DNA of 64,000 nt from Kitasatospora phosalacinea (GTDB lineage Bacteria; Actinomycetota; Actinomycetes; Streptomycetales; Streptomycetaceae): NCBI RefSeq assembly GCF_000717185.1, contig NZ_JNYE01000093.1, positions 6,844-70,843 on the forward strand, written 5' to 3'. This document shows positions 46,622 through 55,549 of the stretch, one piece after another. A model generated the notes under the pieces. The model was given only the letters and a program-made list of their open reading frames with translations, was not told the DNA's origin and made no database searches. Each line of letters begins with the position of its first letter. The stretch's first letter is position 1. Position numbers and translations under genes: made by a program.

Positions 46622-47290
46622 GTGTCGAACCCCCCGTTGGCCGTGCTCGCGACCACCGCCGAGGTGCTCGCCCGGCCGGACGCCGACGAGCGGCTGCTCA
46701 CCGCGTTCGAACGCGAGCGGCTGCAGCGCTTCCGCCGCCCCGCCGACCGCGAGGACTACCTCGCCGCGCACCTGCTCGTCCGGTACTGCGCGGCCGCGCA
46801 CCTGGGCACCGCGGCCTCCGCGGTCGCCTTCGGCCAGCAGTGCCCCGGCTGCGGCGCCACCGGGCACGGCCGCCCGCACCTCACCGACCGCCCCGGCACC
46901 CACCTCAGCCTCTCCCACACCAACGGCGTGATCGCCGCCGCGGCCGCCCCCGTGCCGGTCGGCGTGGACGTCGAGCACCGCGGCCCGCGCACCACCGACC
47001 CGGCCGCCCTCCGCCACGTCCTCACCCCCGCCGAGGCCGCCCTCGTCCAGGGCCACCCCGACCCGACCGCGGCCTTCCTGCGCCTGTGGGTCCGCAAGGA
47101 GGCCCTGATCAAGCTGGGGCGCGCCACCCTCGACACCCTCGCCTCGGTCGACCTCTCCCACCTCCCCCTCGACCTGCCCGCCGACCACTGCGACGGCGGG
47201 CTGCACTACCTCGAACTCACCACGCCCACCGCCGTGTTCACCGCCGCCGCCGAGCTGCCCGTCCGGCTCGTGCAGCTCGCCGAGCTGTAG
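46622..47290 (+). CDS. 4'-phosphopantetheinyl transferase (Sfp/EntD type)
   Basis: 222 residues from GTG 46622 with GGGAG five bases before. Signature motifs are present: HLSLSHTNGVIAAAAA, VPVGVDVEHRGPR (Mg-binding Asp/Glu) and FLRLWVRKEALIKLG (catalytic Glu and Lys). It transfers phosphopantetheine from CoA to carrier-protein domains of PKS/NRPS systems. No carrier proteins in the window, so it works in trans. Confidence 0.9.
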   Translation: MSNPPLAVLATTAEVLARPDADERLLTAFERERLQRFRRPADREDYLAAHLLVRYCAAAHLGTAASAVAFGQQCPGCGATGHGRPHLTDRPGTHLSLSHTNGVIAAAAAPVPVGVDVEHRGPRTTDPAALRHVLTPAEAALVQGHPDPTAAFLRLWVRKEALIKLGRATLDTLASVDLSHLPLDLPADHCDGGLHYLELTTPTAVFTAAAELPVRLVQLAEL

Positions 47291-47302
47291 CGGCGGGGGC
47301 CC

Positions 47303-47659
47303 TCAGCGGCAGCGCTCCGGGTCCGGCGGCTGCTCCGCGCCCTCGGCGGCGGTGAGGAGGGCCCAGCAGTCCGGGCGGCTGCCGTCGAGGTCGGTGAAGC
47401 CGTGGTGGCGGGCCGGCTCCCCGCTGGAGGTGGAGCGGCCGTTCCAGCGGGCGTGCTGCTCGTCCGCGGCGAGGTGGGCGACCGCGCGCCCCACGTACGC
47501 GGTGGACTCGGAGATCGCGAACTGCGGCTCCCGGGCGACGTCCTCGCGCCAGGTCGGCCCGGCGGCGCCGAGCTGGACGGCGATGCCGCGGCCCGCGCCC
47601 CGGGTGCCGCCCGCGACCAGGGCGGCCTTGTCGGCGAGCGAGGGGTGCGGGGTCGTCAC
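47303..47659 (-). pseudogene. Internally deleted short-chain dehydrogenase remnant
   Basis: 118 residues from ATG. The N-terminus is an SDR start with cofactor loop (LADKAALVAGGTRGAGRGIAVQLGAAG). It jumps directly, at about 47570-47550, to what is normally the SDR C-terminus (REPQFAISESTAYVGRAVAHLAADE, NGRSTSSGEPARHHGFTDLDGSRPD). The SYK catalytic core of roughly 180 residues is gone with frame maintained. It cannot be an active dehydrogenase. Confidence 0.8.
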
Positions 47660-47728
47660 GGGCGGACCTCCTGGTGTGCGGGACGGGACCCCGTCCCCGT
47701 GCTCGCCGACGCCACTGACAGCCGCCCG

Positions 47729-48514
47729 TCACACCTCCCGCAGCACCGCCACGAGTTCGGCGTGCACGCCGGGCGCGGCGGCGAGGAAGGAGGCCGCGCC
47801 GGGCGTCCACGGGGCGCCCTGCGCGTCGCTGACCAGGGCCCCGGCCTCGGCGGCGATCAGCGCGCCGGGCAGCAGGTTGGCCGGGTCGGCGCCGTACTGC
47901 CAGAACGCGGTGAGGTGGCCGGAGCCGACCAGGGCGACCTGCAGCGCGGTCGGGCCGAGGTTGCGGACGGCCGCCACGTGCGGCAGGACGGCGGCCAGCG
48001 ACGCCCCGGCGGCGTGCCGCGCCCGCGGGTCGCGGGCGGCGTGCGGGGGCTGGGAGGTGGCGGCCACCGCGGTGGCCGGGGTGCGCGGGCGGGGCGCGCA
48101 GCGGCGGCCGTCCAGCCGGGCTCCGCCGCCGGCCAGCGCGGTGCAGGTGACGCCGAGCAGCGGGGCGTGCACCACGGCGAGGACGGGGGCGCCGTCGCGC
48201 AGCAGGGCCGCGGTGACCGCCCAGTGCGGCAGCGCGCTCAGGTACTGGACGGCGCCGTCGGTGGCGTCGCACAGCCACCACTCGCCCTGCTGCGGCACCT
48301 CGCGCGCCCACTCGTCGTCCAGCCAGCCCGCCCGCGGGCGCAGCGCGGTGAGGCGTTCGCGCAGCATCCGGGCGGCGGGCCGGTCGACGGCGTCGAACGC
48401 GGCGCGCGCCGCGGCGGGGGCGGCGGCGGCGAGCGGCTCGGCGAGCTGCCGGTCGGCCAGGTGGCGGCCGACCTCGCGCGCGGCCCGTTCGGTGGCGTCC
48501 AGGACGTCCTGCAC
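47729..48514 (-). CDS. Inositol-monophosphatase-family protein, metal sites partly degenerate
   Basis: 261 residues from ATG. Overall IMPase pattern: LDATERAAREVG, LDDEWAREVP in the place of the first Glu motif, WWLCDATDGAVQYLSALPHWAVTAALL for the DPxDGT motif, and FWQYGADPANLLPGALIAAEAGALVSD for the final WDxAAG. The last motif lacks the usual WD pair. It may be a pseudoenzyme or act on an unusual phosphate. Upstream is a divergent Lrp regulator; downstream the SDR remnant. Confidence 0.78.
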   Translation of the reverse strand: MQDVLDATERAAREVGRHLADRQLAEPLAAAAPAAARAAFDAVDRPAARMLRERLTALRPRAGWLDDEWAREVPQQGEWWLCDATDGAVQYLSALPHWAVTAALLRDGAPVLAVVHAPLLGVTCTALAGGGARLDGRRCAPRPRTPATAVAATSQPPHAARDPRARHAAGASLAAVLPHVAAVRNLGPTALQVALVGSGHLTAFWQYGADPANLLPGALIAAEAGALVSDAQGAPWTPGAASFLAAAPGVHAELVAVLREV

Positions 48515-48618
48515 GGCGGTTCCTCCTCGGTCCCGTTGGTCTCGGTGCGGGTCCAGGAGTACCGTCGGGGCGGCGCGGCCGGACGTCGGAGCCGCCGGAA
48601 CGACGGGGATCGGACGAC

Positions 48619-49605
48619 ATGGACACCGGGACGGCGGATCCCGCCACCGTGCTGGACGCGCTGGACCGGCAGCTGGTGCACGCCCTGCAGGTGGACGGGC
48701 GGGCCGAGCCGGGGCGGATCGCCGGGGTGCTGGGGGTCTCGGCGCGGACGGTGACCCGGCGGCTGGGGCGGCTGCTGGGGACAGGCGCCGTCCGGGTGGT
48801 GCGGATGCCGGACGCCCGGGCGGCCGCGCTCGGCGCGCTGCTGCTGCGGGTGCGGGTGCTGCGCGGGCGGGTCGACGCGATCGCGCTGGCGCTGGCCGCG
48901 CAGGACGCGGTGCCGTTCGTCGACGTGATGCTCGGCGGGCAGGAGGTGTCGGCGGTGGTGCTGGCCGACGCGTCCGCCCGCGACCGGCTGCTGCACGGGC
49001 GGCTCCCGGCCACCGACGCGGTGCTGGAGTCCACCGCGCACGCCGTGCTGCACCTGTTCGCGGACGCCTCCGCGTGGCGCTGCGGCGCGCTGACGGGCGC
49101 TCAGGAGGCCGAGCTGGCAGCGCCGTTGCCGACGGGGCCCGTCCTGCCGCCCGTCCTGGACGCGCTCGACCACCGGCTGCTGGACGCGCTGGGCGTCGAC
49201 GCCCGCCGCTCGCACGCCGCGCTGGCCGCCGCCCTGGAGGTGCCCGAGTCGACCGTCCGCCGCCGCCTGCACCGGCTCGGCGCGGGCGGGCTGCTGCGCA
49301 CCCACGTCAGCGTGGACCCGCGGCTGCTCGGCGTCACCGTGGACGCCAACCTGTGGCTGGACGTCGAACCCGGGCGGCTCGCCGCGACCGGCGAGGCGCT
49401 GGCCCGGCACCCGCAGGTGCACGGGGTGCTGGCCACCAGCGGGCCGAGCAACCTGATGGCCGCCGTGTTCTGCCCCGACCACGCGGCGCTGTACCGGTTC
49501 CAGACCGAGGTGCTGGGCCCGCTCGGGGTGCGGCGGGTGGAGACCGCGATCGTGGCCCGCGCGGTCAAGCGGGCCGGCGCCCGGCTGCGCCAACTGCCCG
49601 ACTGA
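48619..49605 (+). CDS. Lrp/AsnC-family regulator with two HTH domains
   Basis: 328 residues from ATG. First HTH near 14-55 (LVHALQVDGRAEPGRIAGVLGVSARTVTRRLGRLLGTGAV), second near 175-220 (LLDALGVDARRSHAALAAALEVPESTVRRRLHRLGAGGLL), each followed by an effector-like region. Such doubled Lrp proteins are common in streptomycetes. Divergent to the IMPase-like gene, its probable target. Confidence 0.87.
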   Translation: MDTGTADPATVLDALDRQLVHALQVDGRAEPGRIAGVLGVSARTVTRRLGRLLGTGAVRVVRMPDARAAALGALLLRVRVLRGRVDAIALALAAQDAVPFVDVMLGGQEVSAVVLADASARDRLLHGRLPATDAVLESTAHAVLHLFADASAWRCGALTGAQEAELAAPLPTGPVLPPVLDALDHRLLDALGVDARRSHAALAAALEVPESTVRRRLHRLGAGGLLRTHVSVDPRLLGVTVDANLWLDVEPGRLAATGEALARHPQVHGVLATSGPSNLMAAVFCPDHAALYRFQTEVLGPLGVRRVETAIVARAVKRAGARLRQLPD

Positions 49606-49640
49606 GGGCCGCTGTCGGCGGGGCGGGGCAGACTGGGGGC

Positions 49641-49877
49641 ATGTGCCGAAGCATCAAGACGCTCCGCCCGCCGATGACGCCCGACGCCACCCCCGAGGAG
49701 GTGCACGCGGCGGCGCTCCAGTACGTCCGCAAGGTCTCCGGGTTCCGGGCGCCCGCCGCGCACAACCGCGAGGCGTTCGACGCGGCGGTGGCCGCCGTCG
49801 CGGCCGCCACCGCCGAGCTGCTCGCCGCGATCGAGGTCCGCGGGGTCACGCCCCGTTCGTCGACCCCGGCCGGATGA
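49641..49877 (+). CDS. DUF2277 small protein
   Basis: 78 residues from ATG. MCRSIKTLRPP followed by PEEVHAAALQYVRKVSGFRAPAAHNREAFDAAVAAVA are the DUF2277 pattern. Function unknown. The last 32 bases overlap the convergent membrane-protein gene. Confidence 0.87.
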   Translation: MCRSIKTLRPPMTPDATPEEVHAAALQYVRKVSGFRAPAAHNREAFDAAVAAVAAATAELLAAIEVRGVTPRSSTPAG

Positions 49878-50331
49878 CCATCAGCACCAGGACGACCGCC
49901 CACAGCAGGTTGAACACGCCCGCCGTCATCGGCAGCATCTTCAACTTCCCGGTGGCGCGGGCCGTTTCGGCGTCCTGGTCCTCGGTGGCGTCCAGCGCGT
50001 CGACGGTCGCCTGCTGACCGGGCAGCACGAACAGCAGCAGCACGCCCGCCGCGGCGGCCGTCAGCACGATCGAGGTGACCAGCCAGGCGTTGCCCAGCAC
50101 GCCCATCGCCTGCGCGGTGCCGATGCCCAACAGCGGGACGCCCAGGCCGATCAGCGCGTACACGTTGCTGATCCGGTGCAGCAGCCGCACCGAGGCCTGC
50201 GCGGCCGGCTGCTCCGGCCCCGCCGCGAGCGCGGCCCTCGCCCTGCGCGGGAACATGCTCACCGCCACCGCGACCGGACCGATGCACAGCGCCACGACCA
50301 GCAGGTGCAGACTCAGCAGGAACTTGGCCAT
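49846..50331 (-). CDS. Four-helix membrane protein (DUF2269-like)
   Basis: 161 residues from ATG. Helices at about 5-27, 52-72, 78-98 and 135-155; FLLSLHLLVVALCIGPVAVAVSMFPRRAR and HRISNVYALIGLGVPLLGIGTAQAMG resemble DUF2269/CopD-like membrane proteins. An acidic loop (DALDATEDQDAETARATGK) precedes helix four. Function unknown. Confidence 0.78.
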   Translation of the reverse strand: MAKFLLSLHLLVVALCIGPVAVAVSMFPRRARAALAAGPEQPAAQASVRLLHRISNVYALIGLGVPLLGIGTAQAMGVLGNAWLVTSIVLTAAAAGVLLLFVLPGQQATVDALDATEDQDAETARATGKLKMLPMTAGVFNLLWAVVLVLMVIRPGSTNGA

Positions 50332-50574
50332 CGCCGGCGCGACCCTTCCACCACAACGGAACCTCGACGCCCGCCACGCTAGCAGCGCTTATCCCGGCGC
50401 CCGACGGCGCGAAGCCCGCCGCAGCACGGGCCCCGCCCGCCCCCGGCGGACTGTTACAGAGCCGGGCGGTGGCCGTTACCCGACCGGCGGCCGACCGAGC
50501 GGCGGGCTTCCTAACGTGAGCGGCGTCGACCCGCGGCCGCCCGGCCGCGGGCGACGAGCGATCGGAGGATCCCG

Positions 50575-51075
50575 ATGTCACGCACCACTTCCGTCCGCCG
50601 GGCGGCGCGGCTCGCCCTCGTCCCGGCCGTCGTCGCCGGCGTGCTCGCGCTGCCGGGCGCCGTCGCGTTCGCCGACACCGCCGAGCCGACCGCCTCCCCG
50701 GCCGCCGCCTCCCCGACACCCACCGCCGCCGCCTCCCCGACACCCACCGCCGCCGCCTCCCCGACGCCCACCGCGTCCGCCTCGGCCGTTCCCGCTCCCA
50801 CCGCCGACCCGACCCTCCCGTCCGGCCTCCCGGAGGGGTCGATGAACGGCACGGGCCCCCGGACGAGCGGACAGGTCGTGGTGCCCGTGAACGGCTCGAT
50901 GCAGTACGCGGTCGGCGGGTCGGGCCCGCTGCCCAGGGGCGGGGCGCAGACCGGTGAGGGCGCGGTCGACCGCGGTTCGGCGGCCGGGCTGGTGGTCGGC
51001 GGCGGGCTGGCGGCGGCCGGTGCGGCCGGGGTCGGGCTGCTCGTCGTCCGGCGCCGTGCCGACGCCCGCGCCTAG
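50575..51075 (+). CDS. Secreted, membrane-anchored Thr/Pro-rich protein beside sortase
   Basis: 166 residues from ATG (GGAGG upstream). Signal peptide (ALVPAVVAGVLALPGAVAFA), three AASPTPTA repeats, a short neutral region, then a C-terminal helix (AAGLVVGGGLAAAGAAGVGLLVV) and RRRADARA. No clear LPxTG/LAxTG; PRGGAQTGEGAVDRG precedes the helix and its QTGEG is the closest match. Its 3' end overlaps the sortase start by 20 bases, suggesting it is the paired substrate or accessory. Confidence 0.8.
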   Translation: MSRTTSVRRAARLALVPAVVAGVLALPGAVAFADTAEPTASPAAASPTPTAAASPTPTAAASPTPTASASAVPAPTADPTLPSGLPEGSMNGTGPRTSGQVVVPVNGSMQYAVGGSGPLPRGGAQTGEGAVDRGSAAGLVVGGGLAAAGAAGVGLLVVRRRADARA

Positions 51076-51715
51076 TCCCGACCGCCAGGGCCGGCGCCGC
51101 TGGTGGGCGCCGGCCCTGGCGGTCGGGCTGCTGCTCGCGGGCGGGGCGACGGTGGCGGCGTCCCGGGGGTCGGACCCGGCGCCGGTGCGGATCGCCGCGA
51201 GCGGCCCGGTCAGCGCCGCGCCGTCCGCGGCACCACCCTCCGCGGCTCCGTCGCCCGCCGTTCCGTCGCCCGCCGGGGCGCCGTCCTCGCCGCCGGTGCG
51301 GCTGGTGGTCCCGCGGATCGGGGTGGACGCGCCGGTGCGGGGGGTGGGCCTCAACCCGGACGGCACCGTGGAGGTGCCGCCGCTCGACCGGCCGGGGGAG
51401 GTCGGCTGGTACCGGGGCGGGGGCGGCCCGACCGTGCTGCTCGGGCACTACGACACCCGCAAGGGACCGGCGGTGTTCCACGGGCTGCCGGGGCTGCGCC
51501 CGGGCGACCTGGTCGAGGTGCGGCAGGAGGACGGCGGCACGCGCTCCTACCGGGTGCGCGAGCTGCACCAGTACGCCAAGGACGCGTTCCCCACCGAGCT
51601 GGTGTACGGCGCGGGCGCGGGCCCGCAGCTGCGGCTGGTCACCTGCGGCGGCACGCTCGGCCGCGACGGCCACTACTCCGACAACATCGTGGTCTTCGCC
51701 GACCCGCTGCCGTGA
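51056..51715 (+). CDS. Class F sortase
   Basis: 219 residues from GTG 51056. A membrane helix (WWAPALAVGLLLAGGATVAA), Ala/Pro/Ser spacer, then the sortase barrel: PRIGVDAPVRGVGLNPDGTVEVPP, catalytic His131 in LLGHYDTRKGPAVF, Cys197 in LVTCGG, and an Arg seven residues later. Class F enzymes are typical of actinobacteria. It is translationally overlapped with the preceding surface protein and precedes a signalling operon. Confidence 0.9.
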   Translation: MPTPAPSPDRQGRRRWWAPALAVGLLLAGGATVAASRGSDPAPVRIAASGPVSAAPSAAPPSAAPSPAVPSPAGAPSSPPVRLVVPRIGVDAPVRGVGLNPDGTVEVPPLDRPGEVGWYRGGGGPTVLLGHYDTRKGPAVFHGLPGLRPGDLVEVRQEDGGTRSYRVRELHQYAKDAFPTELVYGAGAGPQLRLVTCGGTLGRDGHYSDNIVVFADPLP

Positions 51716-51794
51716 GCCACCGGGGGCGGCGGCGGCCGTCCCCGGTGGTGCAGACTGGCTGCGCCCCGCCCCCGACCGAGAGGCTCCGTCCGAC

Positions 51795-52637
51795 GTGAGG
51801 ACCAGGCCCCCGCGCACCGTCCGGTTCACGTGCGTCCTGCTCGGCCTGCCGGTCCTGCTCGCGGTGGCCGGCTGCCGGTCCCCCGGCGGCCTGGAGGACG
51901 CCGGGGCGGCCCGGCCCGTCCGGGCGCACCCGAGCGCGCAGCCGCTGTGGCCGAGCACCGTGGCCGCGGCGCCGCCGGTCTCCACGTACGGGATCAACGC
52001 CCTGGCCCGGGCGAACCCCCTCGTCCCGCTGCCCGGGCTGGCGTTCGACACGCTCGCCGGGGCCGACGCCCGCACCGTGCTCGCCGCGGACCCGGCGCTG
52101 ACCCCGGACGAGCGGGCGGTCCTGGACGGCGGGTGCACCGGCTGCGAGGTCCGCCCCGCCCAGTACCGCGACCTCGACGGGGACGGCGGCCCCGAGCTGC
52201 TGACCGCCGTGCTGTCCGCCACCGGGCCGGACGGCCCGCGGGCCGTGCTGCACGTCTACGCGCTGCGCGGCCGCCAGGTGCTGCCGGTGCTGGCCGCCCC
52301 GGCGCCACCGACCTTCACCGCCGAGACCGTCGGCACGGACCTGCTGGTGCGCGACCCCGGCGCCCCGTTCACCGAGACCGTCCGCACCTACCGCTGGAGC
52401 GGCGACCGCCTCGCCCTCGCCGACCAGCGGATCAAGGTCCTGGGGGCGCCCGGGGACACCCCCGGCTGCCTGGCGACCGCCGTCTGCGAGCCGACGACGT
52501 CCTTGGTCGTGGTCGCCCCGACGACCGGTCCGGTCCCGACCCCGACGGCCGCCCCGGCTCCCACCCCCGCGGCCGGCCCCGAGGCCGACCCGGCGGGAAC
52601 CACCGCCGTCCGCCCCACCCCGACGAGGACCCGATGA
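51795..52637 (+). CDS. Lipoprotein preceding a two-component pair (CseA-like position)
   Basis: 280 residues from GTG. Lipoprotein signal VLLGLPVLLAVAGC. The mature part has LDGGCTGCEVRPAQYRDLDGDGGPELLTAVL (a calcium-loop-like DLDGDG) and VRTYRWSGDRLALAD, a VCBS/FG-GAP-like fold, then a Pro/Thr/Ala tail. ATGA overlap couples it to the response regulator, the order seen for cseA-cseB-cseC. Negative control of the sensor is a possibility by that analogy. Confidence 0.8.
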   Translation: MRTRPPRTVRFTCVLLGLPVLLAVAGCRSPGGLEDAGAARPVRAHPSAQPLWPSTVAAAPPVSTYGINALARANPLVPLPGLAFDTLAGADARTVLAADPALTPDERAVLDGGCTGCEVRPAQYRDLDGDGGPELLTAVLSATGPDGPRAVLHVYALRGRQVLPVLAAPAPPTFTAETVGTDLLVRDPGAPFTETVRTYRWSGDRLALADQRIKVLGAPGDTPGCLATAVCEPTTSLVVVAPTTGPVPTPTAAPAPTPAAGPEADPAGTTAVRPTPTRTR

Positions 52638-53374
52638 CCGCTCCCGTGCCCGGCGCCCCGCGCATCCTGCTGGTCGAGGACGACGAGGTGATCCGCGAGA
52701 CCACCCAACTCGCCCTGGAGCGCTACGGGTTCCCCGTGGTCACGGCGGGGGACGGCCTGGAGGGGCTGGAGCGGTTCCGCGCCGACCCGCCGGACCTGCT
52801 GCTGCTCGACGTGATGCTGCCGCTGCTCGACGGGGTCGGCCTGTGCCGGCGCATCCGCGAGGAGAGCCAGCTGCCGATCCTGATGATGTCGGCCCGCACC
52901 GAGCCGGTCGACGTGGTCTCCGGCCTGGAGGCGGGCGCCGACGACTACGTGGTCAAGCCGTTCGAGACGGCCGTGCTGGTCGCCCGGATCCGCACCGTGC
53001 TGCGGCGCACCGGCCCCGGCCCCGCCCCGATCGCCGCCACCGCCGTCCCGGCCGCCGCCACCGTCGTCCCGGCCCCGCAGCGCGCGGTCCGGGTGATCGA
53101 CGACCTGGAGGTGGACACCGGCGCGATGGAGGTCAGGGTGGCGGGCCGTCCGGTGCCGCTCACCCCGACCGAGCTGCGGCTGCTGCTGGAGTTCACCGCC
53201 GCGCCGGGCGTGGTGATGGAGCGCCAGACCCTGCTGGAGCGGGTCTGGGACTACTCCTGGGGCGCCGACAGCCGGGTGGTGGACGTGCACGTCCAGCGGC
53301 TGCGGGCGAAGATCGGCGCCGCCCGGATCGAGACCGTCCGGGGCTTCGGCTACAAGCTGCGGCGGACGCCGTGA
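52634..53374 (+). CDS. OmpR-type response regulator, CseB-like
   Basis: 246 residues. Receiver domain with EDDEVIRE acidic pocket, phospho-acceptor Asp in LLLLDVMLPLLDG, Thr/Ser in MMSARTE and Lys in VVKPFE. An Ala/Val/Pro linker follows, then a winged helix (LTPTELRLLLEFTAAPG, RVWDYSWGADSRVVDVHVQRLRAKIG, IETVRGFGYKLRR). The wording closely follows CseB of the cell-envelope stress system. Overlaps lipoprotein and kinase genes by four bases each. Confidence 0.9.
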   Translation: MTAPVPGAPRILLVEDDEVIRETTQLALERYGFPVVTAGDGLEGLERFRADPPDLLLLDVMLPLLDGVGLCRRIREESQLPILMMSARTEPVDVVSGLEAGADDYVVKPFETAVLVARIRTVLRRTGPGPAPIAATAVPAAATVVPAPQRAVRVIDDLEVDTGAMEVRVAGRPVPLTPTELRLLLEFTAAPGVVMERQTLLERVWDYSWGADSRVVDVHVQRLRAKIGAARIETVRGFGYKLRRTP

Positions 53375-54600
53375 CGCTGCGGCGGCAGATCGCCGCCGTG
53401 ATCGCCCTGGTCTCCTGCCTGGTCGCGCTCGCGGTGGGGGTGCTGGTCCACCAGGCCTCGGTGCGCCAGCACACCGGCCAGGCCCGCACCTCCGCGCTGG
53501 CCGCCCTGGACGCGGTGCTGACCGGGTACGACGCGACCGGGGACCTCGTCGCGGGCTGGCACGCCGCCGCCGACGACCCGGCGCTGCCGCCGGAGCTGCG
53601 GCAGCTGGCCGCGCGGGGGCGGCAGGGCTCGGTGCTCGGCCCGGGCCCGCAGGGGCCCGCGATGTGGGCGGCGGCCGGTGCGGACGGGCGGGTGCTGTCG
53701 GTGCGGATCGACTACGCCGCGGACGCCCGGGCGATCGCCGAACTGGACCGCGCGGTGGCGGTCGGCGCCGCCCTCTCGGTGCTGGTCACGGTGCTCGCGG
53801 GGGTGCTGGCCGCCGACCGGATCAGCAGTCGGCTGCGGACCGCGGCCCGGACCGCCCGCACCATCGCCCGCGGCGACCTGGACGCCCGGATCGGGCCGCT
53901 CGGCCGGGCCCGCGACGAGGTGGCCGAACTGGCCGCCGCGGTCGACTCGATGTCGGCGGCGCTGCGCAGCCGGCTGGCGGGCGAGCAGCGCTTCACCGCC
54001 GACGTGGCGCACGAGCTGCGCACGCCGCTGACCGGCCTGCTGACCGCGTCCGAGCTGCTGCCGCCCGGCCGTCCCACCGAGCTGGTCCGCGACCGGGTGC
54101 GCGCGCTGCGCGACCTGACGGAGGACCTGCTGGAGGTCTCCCGGCTGGACTCCGGGGCCGACGCCCCGGAGCTCGCCGACCTGCCGCTCGGGCCGCTGCT
54201 GGCCCGGGCCGCGGCGCACACCGGCGCCGGGGTCGAGCTGCGGGTCGGGGGCGACGCGGTGGTCAGCACCGACCCGCGCCGCTTCGAGCGGGTGCTCGCC
54301 AACCTGCTCGCCAACGCCCACCGGCACGGCCGCCCGCCGGTGGTGGTGACGGCCGAGGGCACCACCGTGACCGTGCGCGACCACGGCCCCGGCTACCCCG
54401 AGGAGGTCCTGCGCGAGGGGCCGCGCCGCTTCCGCACCGGGGCCCGGGAGCGCGGCGGCGGCCACGGCCTGGGCCTGACCATCGCGCAGGGCCACGCCCG
54501 GGCGATCGGCGCCGACCTGCAGCTGGCCGACCACCCGGACGGCGGCGCCCTGGCCCGGCTCGTCCTGCCCGGCCCCCGGCAGGAGCCGCCGGGGGCCTGA
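53371..54600 (+). CDS. Sensor histidine kinase, CseC-like
   Basis: 409 residues from GTG 53371, GTGA overlap with the regulator stop. Two membrane helices (about 7-30 and 127-147) flank an extracytoplasmic sensor of ~95 residues; HAMP (RTARTIARGDLDARIGPLG), phospho-acceptor His in DVAHELRTPL, N box ANLLANAHRHG, and G box DHGPGYPE, GHGLGLTIA. It should phosphorylate the adjacent regulator, possibly under influence of the lipoprotein. Confidence 0.9.
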   Translation: MTLRRQIAAVIALVSCLVALAVGVLVHQASVRQHTGQARTSALAALDAVLTGYDATGDLVAGWHAAADDPALPPELRQLAARGRQGSVLGPGPQGPAMWAAAGADGRVLSVRIDYAADARAIAELDRAVAVGAALSVLVTVLAGVLAADRISSRLRTAARTARTIARGDLDARIGPLGRARDEVAELAAAVDSMSAALRSRLAGEQRFTADVAHELRTPLTGLLTASELLPPGRPTELVRDRVRALRDLTEDLLEVSRLDSGADAPELADLPLGPLLARAAAHTGAGVELRVGGDAVVSTDPRRFERVLANLLANAHRHGRPPVVVTAEGTTVTVRDHGPGYPEEVLREGPRRFRTGARERGGGHGLGLTIAQGHARAIGADLQLADHPDGGALARLVLPGPRQEPPGA

Positions 54601-54608
54601 GGCGGGCG

Positions 54609-55427
54609 CTACGGGCGGGGCAGCACGCAGCCCGCCCGGGTCAGGTCGAGGACGTTGCCCGGGGCGAAGCAGTTGGGGATGGTGTAGGTCTCCTGGGCGT
54701 AGCCGATGCCGGGGTGGATCGTGACGGTGCCGTTCTGGTCGACCTCGCAGGGGTTGTTCAGGGTGCAGCTCTGGCCGTCCTCGTTGATCGTGTTGTTCAC
54801 CGCGACGACCTGGCCGCTGACGGCGTCGACCACGGGGGAGCCGGAGGTGCCGCCGATGATGTTGCAGCCGGAGGTGTAGCGGACCGAGTCCTTGAAGGTC
54901 CAGCCGCCCTCCTTGAGCCGGTAGGCGAAGCCGTCGACGCTGCAGGAGTAGATCTTCTTCCAGTAGCCGGAGACCACCTTGATCGAGCTGCCCGCCACCG
55001 GGTGGGTGGTGGACATGGTCAGCGGGGATATCCCGTAGCGGCTCTTGATCGTCGCGTAGCTGGTGCTCAGCCGGTAGAGGGTGACGTCGGTGTCGGTCAT
55101 CGTCGAGTAGAGGATCCGGTTGGCGCGGACCGTGCCGAGGTTGCCGCCGGTGGAGCTGAGCAGGGTGAAACTGCGGGTGGAGGCCCGGTCGGTGACCACC
55201 TGCCCGGCGGCGGGCATGCCGCTCTCCAGGCAGTGGCCGTTGGTGAGGATCAGCCCGGGGTCGGCGTCCACGGAGCCGGGCATCCGGACGAGGGAGCCGG
55301 AGCAGTTGCTGAGCGCGACCGTCCCGGCGAAGTTGACCGTGGCGGCGGACGCGGGGGCGGCGGTGGCCAGGGCGGTGGCCCCGGCGAGGGTGAGCGCGCA
55401 GAGCGCACCGGTGAGCGGCTTCTTCAT
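54609..55427 (-). CDS. Secreted trypsin-like serine protease
   Basis: 272 residues from ATG. Signal peptide to PASA; catalytic His in ILTNGHCLE, Asp in TDTDVTLYRL, Ser in GCNIIGGTSGSPVVD. Several Cys suggest disulphides. The chymotrypsin fold is clear. Upstream (55450-55490) three CCACTGGGG-type short direct repeats lie near the promoter. Confidence 0.9.
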   Translation of the reverse strand: MKKPLTGALCALTLAGATALATAAPASAATVNFAGTVALSNCSGSLVRMPGSVDADPGLILTNGHCLESGMPAAGQVVTDRASTRSFTLLSSTGGNLGTVRANRILYSTMTDTDVTLYRLSTSYATIKSRYGISPLTMSTTHPVAGSSIKVVSGYWKKIYSCSVDGFAYRLKEGGWTFKDSVRYTSGCNIIGGTSGSPVVDAVSGQVVAVNNTINEDGQSCTLNNPCEVDQNGTVTIHPGIGYAQETYTIPNCFAPGNVLDLTRAGCVLPRP

Positions 55428-55549
55428 GAGGGTGCCTCTCGGGGGTGTGGGGGTACCACTGGGGGTTCCACTGGGGTTCCCCTAAGTTGGCGCGCCCATG
55501 ACACCGTGTCAAGAGTGCTACCGGGACGCCCGCACCCGCCGACGGGGCG

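Noticed and set aside
50800..51500. sigE-like sigma factor upstream of the CseABC-like genes
   Set aside because: The coding regions there are a surface protein and a sortase; no ECF sigma motifs are present on either strand.
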